Assembly (NCBI GenBank): GCA_029268085.1
Contig: JAJUHD010000160.1
Location: 1-5,600 of the forward strand
Length of the DNA stretch: 5,600 nt
From: Bacillota bacterium
GTDB taxonomy: Bacteria; Bacillota; Clostridia; Oscillospirales; Oscillospiraceae
Reading direction: 5' to 3'
Shown one piece after another: positions 1-5,349 of this stretch (position 1 is its first letter; the number at the start of each line of letters is the position of its first letter). Under the pieces are notes generated by a model that did not search any database, had not been told where the DNA came from, and saw nothing but the letters and a program-made list of their open reading frames with translations. The position numbers and the translations under genes are program-made.

Positions 1-3
1 ACC

Positions 4-30
4 ATAAAGATTATGCATTTTGCATACATT
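4..30 (+). promoter_or_regulatory. Possible sigma-E-like (mother-cell sporulation) promoter
   Basis: CATACATT at 23-30 fits the sigma-E -10 consensus CATACAnT at every fixed position. An ATA at 4-6 lies 16 nt upstream, a workable -35 core spacing. It would place the transcript start near base 37 and give a leader of roughly 80 nt before the ORF at 118. The motif is short, the -35 match is only ATA, and the window edge hides the upstream sequence, so this is a suggestion only. Confidence 0.3.
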
Positions 31-68
31 GCTGGTAAAAAATAGGTGTATTTCGGTTGCTTTATACA

Positions 69-110
69 TCTGCTCCGAAAATACATTATATTTAAAATGA
101 AAGGAGCAGA
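69..110 (+). promoter_or_regulatory. Leader inverted repeat that would sequester the ribosome binding site of the 118 ORF
   Basis: TCTGCTCC at 69-76 is the exact reverse complement of GGAGCAGA at 103-110, with a 26-nt AT-rich loop. The right arm contains the GGAG core of the ribosome binding site (AAGGAG, 101-106), so the folded leader would mask it. A four-codon reading frame, ATG at 111 to TAA at 125, overlaps the real start at 118 in another frame and could also affect initiation. The pairing is seen in the sequence; a regulatory role is inferred. Confidence 0.35.
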
Positions 111-117
111 ATGAATT

Positions 118-306
118 ATGGATAAATATGATGAACTTAAGAAGCTTTTCGATGAGGCATTGGGCGATTTGGCAAAAGACTGCGACTGCAAATTCTGCTC
201 AAATTTAAGCCAGTGCAGCACTCGCCGCGTTGAGCGCAATTTGGCTTACGGTAATTGCAGCAATTGGGAATGGAGAGGCGCGAAGATGGCGGAGAAAGCG
301 AGTTAA
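118..306 (+). CDS. Small cysteine-containing protein of unknown function
   Basis: A 62-residue protein I do not recognise. Its N-terminal 20 residues are acidic and amphipathic (DELKKLFDEALGDL) and look helical. A cysteine cluster follows: C22, C24, C27 and C33, then C47 in a GNCSNWEWRG stretch. The CxxC pair at 24/27 plus C33 and C47 could bind a metal ion such as zinc, which is an inference from spacing only. ATG at 118 is preferred over ATG at 111, because the latter stops after four codons. The AAGGAG at 101-106 is 11 nt upstream, slightly long. The gene is monocistronic, ends at a TAA at 304-306, and is followed by a strong hairpin at 374-413. There is no signal peptide or membrane segment. 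The clear ribosome binding site and downstream terminator support a real gene; its size and lack of known relatives keep confidence moderate. Confidence 0.55.
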   Translation: MDKYDELKKLFDEALGDLAKDCDCKFCSNLSQCSTRRVERNLAYGNCSNWEWRGAKMAEKAS

Positions 307-373
307 AGCGTAATCTTCAGGATATTATAGCTAAATATTTGAAACGACGAGGCATTATTCCCGCCGTTTACAT

Positions 374-413
374 GAAAGCCCTTTATGGAGCCATTATTCC
401 ATAAAGGGCTTTC
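374..413. terminator. Hairpin terminator shared by two convergent genes
   Basis: Arms 374-389 and 398-413 form a perfect 16-bp stem around an 8-nt loop. It lies between the plus-strand ORF ending at 306 and the minus-strand gene ending at 453, so it can serve both. The T-tract is poor on either side (TTCTTAT on the plus strand), so release may rely on the very stable stem or on other factors. Confidence 0.7.
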
Positions 414-452
414 TTATAGAAACTTAATACTTGATATTAGGAGTTTTTTCAA

Positions 453-1025
453 CTAATCGTCACATATTCCCTGAGCAAGGACGCTTAAATCAGGCTTAAC
501 TACTCTCACTGCTTTAAAATCGCCTTCAAAATCCTTGCCCTTAACGATCATCTTATATTCACAGCAGCCCGGACATGTTCTGTCGCAGAAGGTGACTGTG
601 AAAGGCTCACTGATATCCAGTTCAAGCTTTTCTGCCTTGACTTTTATTTCATTTTCGTACTGCCATGTCTGTACAACTTCTTTATGCCCGTTGCATATTC
701 TTTCTAATATGAACTGCAATTCAACGTCGATTTCTTTTTCGCACAACCCTTTTCCTTCCGCTTCAAATACAACAAGACTGGAGAATTCGATTTTTACGAC
801 GGGTCTGCATAAACATGTTGTATCAACGATTACTCTGTCCAGCACAAATTCTTGTACGCGCTTCTCGTGGCAGTAATCCAAATCGAAAATTGCATCCTGC
901 GGACGGCATCCGCATTCCAGCAATATTTTCTTGGGCTTCGGATGCTGTGGCACAAAACAGCAATCTTTATCCAACTCTTCTTTATAATCATCGGAGCAAT
1001 ATTGCCCATCCTTTATATATGCCAT
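453..1025 (-). CDS. DUF4489-like cysteine-rich protein
   Basis: A 190-residue soluble protein with 15 cysteines (about 8%). Landmarks I associate with the clostridial DUF4489 family are KKILLECG at residues 32-39, VIVDTTCLCRPVVKIEFSS at 65-83, an FILERICNG segment near 105-113, and the tail motif FCDRTCPGCCEY at 146-157. The alternating hydrophobic pattern suggests a beta-rich fold. The function of this family is not known to me; cysteine content and a spore-former context would suit a cross-linked surface or coat protein, which is inference. The ATG at 1025 is supported by AAAGGAG at 1035-1041, with a 9-nt spacer. No signal peptide or membrane helix is present. The gene stands alone: the terminator at 1189-1227 separates it from the upstream gene, and the hairpin at 374-413 ends it. 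The family assignment is from memory of its motifs, not a search. Confidence 0.8.
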   Translation of the reverse strand: MAYIKDGQYCSDDYKEELDKDCCFVPQHPKPKKILLECGCRPQDAIFDLDYCHEKRVQEFVLDRVIVDTTCLCRPVVKIEFSSLVVFEAEGKGLCEKEIDVELQFILERICNGHKEVVQTWQYENEIKVKAEKLELDISEPFTVTFCDRTCPGCCEYKMIVKGKDFEGDFKAVRVVKPDLSVLAQGICDD

Positions 1026-1188
1026 TAATTCAAACTCCTTTAATAGTATCTGAGGCTCAATACATAGAGAGCCCTCAATTCATATTATGCGGCTTGCGGA
1101 TAGATGGTTCGAGCAGCAGCGTTATGCACGAGGATCGGATGAGCGGTGTTGTATTTTTGCATCCACGTTGGACGGCAGTATGCTGGAC

Positions 1189-1227
1189 AAAACAGGGCAG
1201 GAACCGTTTTGGTCCCTACCCTGTTTT
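1189..1227 (-). terminator. Intrinsic terminator of the 1318-1617 gene
   Basis: Arms 1189-1205 and 1211-1227 pair over 17 positions around a 5-nt loop. Read on the minus strand, the two non-Watson-Crick positions become G-U wobbles and the stem ends in UUUU. Read on the plus strand, they are A-C mismatches. This strand asymmetry marks the minus-strand RNA as the functional one, and it sits about 90 nt past the stop at 1318. I see no gene in the rest of 1042-1317. Confidence 0.65.
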
Positions 1228-1317
1228 TAAAATATCGTTTCACAATCAGTACCCTGGCCGACGTATTATTAAGTTTCAATTATAAATATGTGATATGTAG
1301 AGAGAACACAGATTAGT

Positions 1318-1617
1318 CTATGCTCTTCTACTGTTATTGCTTGGTCTGGCACCAAATAAATATGGCTCAAGCAATACAAAAGACTCAGCTAATTCTCCGA
1401 CATTGAACATATTTTTTTTAAGCATTGTTCTTATGCAGGATTTTGATGTGTCGCCTAAAATTTTTTGACATTCGATAAAAAGAGCATATTTATTGTATTC
1501 GTCAGGGCTTATTGAAGTCTTTTGTTCTAAATCTTCAATATAAGCTCTTAGAACATTTTGAGAATTAACATACTCTTCCGCCCATCCGACCAATGTTTTT
1601 CCTTCATATATCGCCAT
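1318..1617 (-). CDS. Hypothetical protein, 99 residues
   Basis: I do not recognise this protein. It is mostly helical in appearance: an N-terminal MAIYEGKTLVGWAEEY, a likely helix at about 18-32 (SQNVLRAYIEDLEQK), a SISPDEYNKYALFIECQKIL segment resembling a second helix, and MFNVGELAESFVLLEPYLF near 70-88. The C-terminal tail is short and basic (RPSNNSRRA). There are two cysteines and no signal peptide or membrane span. The ATG at 1617 has a strong GAAGGAG at 1627-1633 with a 9-nt spacer, which is the best evidence that it is real. Its ribosome binding site and first codons resemble those of the next minus-strand gene. It is AT-rich, has its own terminator at 1189-1227, and shows no sign of truncation. 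No function is proposed. Confidence 0.65.
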   Translation of the reverse strand: MAIYEGKTLVGWAEEYVNSQNVLRAYIEDLEQKTSISPDEYNKYALFIECQKILGDTSKSCIRTMLKKNMFNVGELAESFVLLEPYLFGARPSNNSRRA

Positions 1618-1633
1618 AATAATAAACTCCTTC

Positions 1634-1949
1634 TTTTAATGTTCTAATTAGGATTATTAACAATAATTGATTTTTATAACCTAATAGATCACATTAAAAG
1701 GCTAAGACATTCTAAAAAAGTTATCTCCTGAATTTTGGCAGAGATTTGATTAACCATCCGCACATAATCCGCCATTATTTGTTAAGAATATTGAATGTTA
1801 GAGAAAGGTTGGAAGAGGCTGAATGCCTTCCAACTCGTATACTAATAATTCGGCGCGCCGCTCAGCCGTAATGAGAGGCAACCGCGAATGCCAATGCGTT
1901 AATGAATCCGGCCTTTATTGGCATAAAAAAGCGGTATATGGAGATTATT
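1634..1949. other. Gene-free divergent intergenic region with a hairpin and a GC palindrome
   Basis: This stretch of about 316 bases separates the starts of the minus-strand gene at 1617 and the coat protein gene at 1950, so it must hold both promoters. I could not assign either with confidence. It contains an imperfect inverted repeat, GTTGGAAG at 1808-1815 against CTTCCAAC at 1827-1834, and a 10-bp palindrome CGGCGCGCCG at 1851-1860. These lie in a GC-rich block (about 1850-1910) that contrasts with the AT-rich sequence to the left. The hairpin lacks a T-tract and is not a convincing terminator. Confidence 0.5.
1939..1943 (+). promoter_or_regulatory. Ribosome binding site fixing the coat protein start
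   Basis: TGGAG at 1939-1943 lies 6 nt before the ATG at 1950. The upstream in-frame ATG at 1902 has no purine-rich site at a workable distance, and the 16 extra residues it would add do not resemble the family. The ATG at 1950 is therefore the likely start. Confidence 0.7.
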
Positions 1950-2411
1950 ATGCAGATACAGCTTAGTCAAAAGGAACGAATGCTGCTGGAGGACAATAAG
2001 CATCAGGAAGAAATTTGCGTTGTTAAGTATCAGAATTACGCCGGACAGGCTCAGGACCCTCAGTTAAAACAGCTTTTCAATACGCTTGCCACAGAGGAGC
2101 AGCATCATTTTGATATGATCAATCAGATGCTTCAGGGCCAGCAACCAACTATGGGCCATACGCAGCAGCAGGCAGCACAGCCGCAGCAGACGACGTATCA
2201 GGGAGTTATGGGAAACACCGGCGATAAGATACTCTGCAGCGATCTGCTATCAACAGAAAAATACGTTTCAGGGACCTATAATACGGGAGTATTTGAAGCC
2301 GTGTCCCCAATAGTCAGACAAACTCTCCAGCATATTCAGCAGGATGAACAGCGTCATGGCGAACAGCTGTTTAATTATATGAACAGCCATGGGATGTACA
2401 GCGTGCAGTGA
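1950..2411 (+). CDS. CotF-family ferritin-like spore coat protein
   Basis: A 153-residue protein of the Coat F type, a group of ferritin-like helical proteins incorporated into the coat of endospores. Four helices are apparent in two pairs: about 6-32 and 36-62, then 95-112 and 117-146. A glutamine-rich linker of low complexity (about 62-84) joins them. Family hallmarks are the N-terminal LSQKERMLLEDN, the AQDPQLKQLF step, the TEEQHH motif at 48-53 and the QDEQRHGEQLFNYM motif at 131-144. E20 or E21, E50xxH53, E103 and E133xxH136 reproduce the ligand pattern of di-iron ferritin-like proteins, so metal binding is possible. Coat F proteins are usually discussed as structural. Expression is presumably in the mother cell during sporulation, but I could not find a convincing sigma-E or sigma-K promoter. 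The gene is monocistronic and ends at the terminator at 2525-2559. There is no signal peptide, as expected for a mother-cell coat protein. Confidence 0.88.
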   Translation: MQIQLSQKERMLLEDNKHQEEICVVKYQNYAGQAQDPQLKQLFNTLATEEQHHFDMINQMLQGQQPTMGHTQQQAAQPQQTTYQGVMGNTGDKILCSDLLSTEKYVSGTYNTGVFEAVSPIVRQTLQHIQQDEQRHGEQLFNYMNSHGMYSVQ

Positions 2412-2524
2412 TTTGGTATTAGTCGATACAGATAATATCTGGCCTTTTTGAAAAGCAGCCGCAGAATGCAGGAGCTGTAATTACGAATGGCAGACATATA
2501 ATTCTGCGCCCGATAATTAAAGCA

Positions 2525-2559
2525 AAAAATCCGTGTGCGTTAAGCCTACACGGATTTTT
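2525..2559. terminator. Bidirectional intrinsic terminator between convergent genes
   Basis: Arms AAAAATCCGTGT (2525-2536) and ACACGGATTTTT (2548-2559) form a perfect 12-bp stem around an 11-nt loop. A run of five T follows on the plus strand and six on the minus strand. It therefore serves both the coat protein gene and the three-gene minus-strand operon ending at 2635. Confidence 0.88.
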
Positions 2560-2634
2560 GCTTATAGAGGGACATATGATATACAATTCGTTTTTATATC
2601 TGTACAAGTGTACGGACGGCAGAACCGTTCGCAG

Positions 2635-3423
2635 TCAGTCCGCCGTCGGATGGACCAAACCGCTGACCTCCAGCATGTTCTCCCAATACCTCTTGGGCAT
2701 ATGGGTCATCCTGCAACGTGGATTTTCCCGGCTCTCTATCGAAATTGTGTTGTAAAACTGCTTCCACAGCGCCTGATACTGCGCCTCGTTTTCAGAAATC
2801 TCGGGAAATGCCACATTATCGATCTGGATAATTTCGGCCTTGCCGTTTTGGTAAACAAGCGCCGCTTTATTGGTTTTGTCAAAAATCATGAACTGCTCGT
2901 CGTGATAGCGGAGGACAAAATGCTGCGTGATAAATGGCAGAATATAGTTTTTTGGAGTAATTGAGGCGACTAATGCGCCGCCAACATCGGCAAAGCGGAT
3001 GAATCCCTTTAGGAGATGCGCTTCGCCTGAAAGGTGCCTTTCCGCACTTAAAAGCGGCGCTACAACAGCGTCCCCCGGCTTGAAGCAGAGCTTTCCGCCC
3101 TCCCGGTAACCCTGCAAAAGGAATTCAAGGATCCGCAGCTCCTTCTTTTCAAGACAGCTGCAAAAGACTGCCATCACAAGCTCCAGCGCGCGTTCGGAGA
3201 TTTTGGAAGGAATTGAGGTTCGTACCCGCTCTGCTTTTAAGGGATTTGTAATAATAGCCCGTACATCATAAAGCGTCGGCGGCGAATCCTCCTCTCGAAG
3301 GATATTAATAGGAAGCTCTCCGGCATAAACACTTTCATATACGCAGCATAAAAAGCCGTCAAAGCTTCCATCGTAGGTGTAAATGACGTCAGCGGGAACA
3401 GCTAAAGGCTTGATGCCAGACAT
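2635..3423 (-). CDS. DUF4130 / TIGR03915-family putative DNA repair protein, partner of the radical SAM protein
   Basis: A 262-residue protein matching the family that accompanies TIGR03916 radical SAM proteins. Hallmarks visible here are the N-terminal YDGSFDGFLCCVYES (17-31), the central EAHLLKGFIRFAD (134-146), NYILPFITQHFVLRY (159-173) followed by QFMIFDKTNKAALVY, and the C-terminal FYNTISIESRENPR...MPKRYWENM (223-250). In other bacteria this domain can be fused to a uracil-DNA glycosylase-like domain (TIGR03914). That places it in DNA base repair or modification; no glycosylase domain is present here. The biochemical role is unknown. The ATG at 3423 has GAGGAG at 3432-3437 (8-nt spacer), lying inside the end of the radical SAM gene, and the two ORFs overlap by 22 nt, so translation is probably coupled. 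The protein appears complete, with no signal peptide or membrane span. It is the last gene of the operon and is closed by the terminator at 2525-2559. Confidence 0.88.
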   Translation of the reverse strand: MSGIKPLAVPADVIYTYDGSFDGFLCCVYESVYAGELPINILREEDSPPTLYDVRAIITNPLKAERVRTSIPSKISERALELVMAVFCSCLEKKELRILEFLLQGYREGGKLCFKPGDAVVAPLLSAERHLSGEAHLLKGFIRFADVGGALVASITPKNYILPFITQHFVLRYHDEQFMIFDKTNKAALVYQNGKAEIIQIDNVAFPEISENEAQYQALWKQFYNTISIESRENPRCRMTHMPKRYWENMLEVSGLVHPTAD

Positions 3424-4721
3424 AATACCGTCTCCTCTACAGCTTCGGCTATGGACTTTACATCACGGGCCGCAGGCAGCGGCCGGGAACCAGGCATATC
3501 CTGAAAGAGAGATAACTGCTCCATTCCAAAAGAATAAATGTTCGGATCAATGAGCGCTCTAACGGTCATTTCCTTGTTAGGCCGAGCGCTTGGAGGCCAG
3601 TCGGATGTCCGGATAAAATACTGCGCCCGTTTCATAACCACCCCTATGCGTTTAAGCTCCGTAAGCCCTAAGCGCCCGTTTCTGCGCGCTGTCACGATGC
3701 GTCGAGCGCTTGCCGGACCGATGCCGGGAACACGGAGCAGAGTTTCAAGCTCCGCGGTGTTTACATCCACGGGGAACTCCTGCATATTATTGATAGCCCA
3801 GTTGCACTTTGGATCGAGATAGGGGTTGAAATTCGGTGCCTTGGGACTAAGAATTTCCCCGGCCTTGAAGCCGTACTGGCGCATGAGCCAGTCCGCCTGA
3901 TAGAGGCGGTGCTCACGCAGAAGCGGCGGCTTTACATCAAGCGCGGGAAGGAGGGAATCCTCCACCGCAGGAATATACGCCGAGTAAAAGACACGTTTGA
4001 GAGCATATTTTCCGTACATAGCCTCGGCGAGTGTTATGATCTGGTAATCCGTTTCGGGGCTTGCGCCGATAATCATTTGCGTCGCCTGTCCGGCAGGCGC
4101 AAACTGCGGCACCTTTCTGTAGACGACAAGTTCCTGCCGGTTCTGCTCGGCCTCCATGCAAATCTGCTTCATGGGCGAAAAGATTGCTTCCCGCTTTTTA
4201 TGCGGAGCGAGCTGCCGAAGGCTCTGTTCGCTGGGCAGCTCGACGTTTATGCTGAGCCGGTCTGCCAGAAGCCCGAGCCGGTGCACAAGCTCGGGCGACG
4301 CGCCGGGAATGGTTTTCGCGTGGATATAGCCCCAGAAATTGTGGCGGTAACGCAGAAGCTGCAAAACCTGAATCATCTGCTCCATCGTGTAATCCGGACT
4401 GCGTATAACGCCGCTGGACAGGAAAAGCCCCTCGATATAGTTGCGCCTGTAGAATTCGATCGTAAGCTCGGCGAGTTCCTCCGGTGTGAAGGCTGTGCGG
4501 CGGCAGTCGTTGCTCGCCCGGTTCACGCAGTACTTGCAGTCATAAATGCAATAGTTTGTCATCAGCACCTTCAGCAGGCTGATACACCTGCCGTCGGCAG
4601 AAAATGAGTGACAGCATCCGGCTGCAACGGTTTTGCCGGGACGGTCTGCACCGGACGAGGTGCAGGCGGCATCATACTTGGCGCTGTCGGCCAGAATTGT
4701 CAGTTTTTCCATTAAATCCAT
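3402..4721 (-). CDS. Radical SAM protein with helix-hairpin-helix, putative DNA repair/modification enzyme (TIGR03916-like)
   Basis: A 439-residue radical SAM enzyme, close to the roughly 400 residues usual for its family. The [4Fe-4S]/SAM motif CIYDCKYC (C58, C62, C65) follows a cysteine-bearing N-terminus: C20 in AACTSSG, C36/C37 in GCCHSF and C46 in DGRC. The barrel core includes EGLFLSSGV (97-105), GYIHAKTIPGAS (131-142), DRLSINVELP (154-163) and APAGQATQMIIGA (208-220). YYSAYIP-type and REHRLYQADWL motifs follow, then FPVDVN (316-321) and a helix-hairpin-helix LLRVPGIGPASARRI (328-342) that should contact DNA. A QLSLF peptide lies at 402-406. The family is expected to act on DNA with its DUF4130 partner, but the reaction is not established. 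The in-frame ATG at 4769 was rejected: ATG 4721 gives the family-like start MDLMEKLTILADSAKYD, has CAGGAG 8 nt upstream, and begins 13 nt after the repressor stop. The gene is the middle member of the operon. Confidence 0.92.
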   Translation of the reverse strand: MDLMEKLTILADSAKYDAACTSSGADRPGKTVAAGCCHSFSADGRCISLLKVLMTNYCIYDCKYCVNRASNDCRRTAFTPEELAELTIEFYRRNYIEGLFLSSGVIRSPDYTMEQMIQVLQLLRYRHNFWGYIHAKTIPGASPELVHRLGLLADRLSINVELPSEQSLRQLAPHKKREAIFSPMKQICMEAEQNRQELVVYRKVPQFAPAGQATQMIIGASPETDYQIITLAEAMYGKYALKRVFYSAYIPAVEDSLLPALDVKPPLLREHRLYQADWLMRQYGFKAGEILSPKAPNFNPYLDPKCNWAINNMQEFPVDVNTAELETLLRVPGIGPASARRIVTARRNGRLGLTELKRIGVVMKRAQYFIRTSDWPPSARPNKEMTVRALIDPNIYSFGMEQLSLFQDMPGSRPLPAARDVKSIAEAVEETVLCLASSL

Positions 4722-4728
4722 TGCCCTG

Positions 4729-4734
4729 CTCCTG
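4729..4734 (-). promoter_or_regulatory. Ribosome binding site deciding the radical SAM start
   Basis: CAGGAG on the minus strand (4734 down to 4729) lies just outside the repressor stop codon, 7-8 nt before ATG 4721. This makes 4721 the start rather than the in-frame ATG at 4769, which lies inside the repressor gene. Confidence 0.8.
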
Positions 4735-5331
4735 TCACCATTTTGTTTTGGTTTCCACAACCTTGCCAAAAACCATCAGGCGCTCCAAGTCTTTCCCACG
4801 AAGTGTGACGGTTTCATACGCGTCATTAAACGGGACGAGCGTGACTGCCCCATCAGAATAGTAGTATTTTTTCAGCGTTGCCTCACCGTCCCCATAGATA
4901 ACCACGCCGAGATCTCCGTTTTTCAGGTGAGACTGGAGCCGGACAAGGGCAAGGTCGCCTTCACGAATGTATGGGGCCATTGAGTCGCCTTTTACAACGA
5001 GGTATCGGTATGCCTCGGCATCCTTCACCTCGGCAAGCGCGCTGCCCAAATCCTCTTCAAGTGCGAAGGCGTCATATCCGGCCTTTACGGTTCCAATAAT
5101 CCGCACGCTTGAAACCGGACCTGTTGAGGCAAACGTATCCGTCAGATCAAGCAGATAGTCCGTCGTAACTCCGAAAAATTCGGCAATATGGGAAATTGTC
5201 TCCGCTTCCGGCAGAGCGCGGCCCGCTTCCCACTTCGCAATAGCTTGCTGCGTCACGCCAAACCGGGCTGCGAGTTCCGCCTGTGTCAACCTATTATCTT
5301 TTCGGAGCTGTTTCAGCTTTTTTGAGAGCAT
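4735..5331 (-). CDS. XRE-family repressor with LexA-like S24 peptidase domain
   Basis: A 198-residue two-domain transcription repressor. Residues 3-62 are an XRE/Cro-type helix-turn-helix (LTQAELAARFGVTQQAIAKW at 15-34, then the FFGVTTDYLL end). Residues about 76-193 are a LexA/CI-type S24 domain. A84-G85 in GTVKAGY is the likely self-cleavage site. S117 in KGDSMAPYIREGD is the nucleophile, and K154 in ATLKKYY is the general base, giving a complete Ser-Lys dyad. Such proteins bind operators as dimers and cut themselves when stimulated by RecA filaments after DNA damage. The ATG at 5331 was chosen over 5436 because GAGGTG is 6 nt upstream and the helix-turn-helix starts right there; the longer form would read through the operator and promoter. 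It is the first gene of the operon and likely represses itself and the two DNA repair genes downstream. It could instead be a prophage-type repressor, though no phage genes are visible in the window. Confidence 0.92.
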   Translation of the reverse strand: MLSKKLKQLRKDNRLTQAELAARFGVTQQAIAKWEAGRALPEAETISHIAEFFGVTTDYLLDLTDTFASTGPVSSVRIIGTVKAGYDAFALEEDLGSALAEVKDAEAYRYLVVKGDSMAPYIREGDLALVRLQSHLKNGDLGVVIYGDGEATLKKYYYSDGAVTLVPFNDAYETVTLRGKDLERLMVFGKVVETKTKW

Positions 5332-5337
5332 GATTTT

Positions 5338-5343
5338 CACCTC
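5338..5343 (-). promoter_or_regulatory. Ribosome binding site of the repressor gene
   Basis: GAGGTG on the minus strand lies 6 nt before ATG 5331. With the -10 box ending at 5350, transcription should begin near 5343, so this site would be at the very 5' end of the mRNA and the leader only about 12 nt long. Confidence 0.7.
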
Positions 5344-5349
5344 AAAGCA

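Noticed and set aside
1085..1279. 64-residue minus-strand open frame
   Set aside because: It has no ribosome binding site, contains the terminator hairpin at 1189-1227 in its middle, and has no recognisable protein pattern.
815..1285. Long plus-strand open frame
   Set aside because: Its first half is antisense to the well-supported DUF4489-like gene, and it has no convincing start site or family resemblance.
1871..1966. 31-codon plus-strand frame overlapping the coat gene start
   Set aside because: It has no ribosome binding site and no recognisable content, and it ends inside the coat protein gene.
2424..2447. CAGATA/TATCTG palindrome followed by a T-run after the coat gene
   Set aside because: The centre is a single base, so no proper loop can form. 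The 2525-2559 hairpin is a far better terminator.
3909..4607. 232-residue plus-strand open frame
   Set aside because: It lies wholly antisense to the radical SAM gene, whose motifs are unmistakable. Long antisense frames are common opposite GC-rich genes.
4722..4769. N-terminal extension of the radical SAM protein from ATG 4769
   Set aside because: The extra 16 residues overlap the repressor's coding end, lack a ribosome binding site and do not resemble the family start. ATG 4721 does, and it has CAGGAG just upstream.
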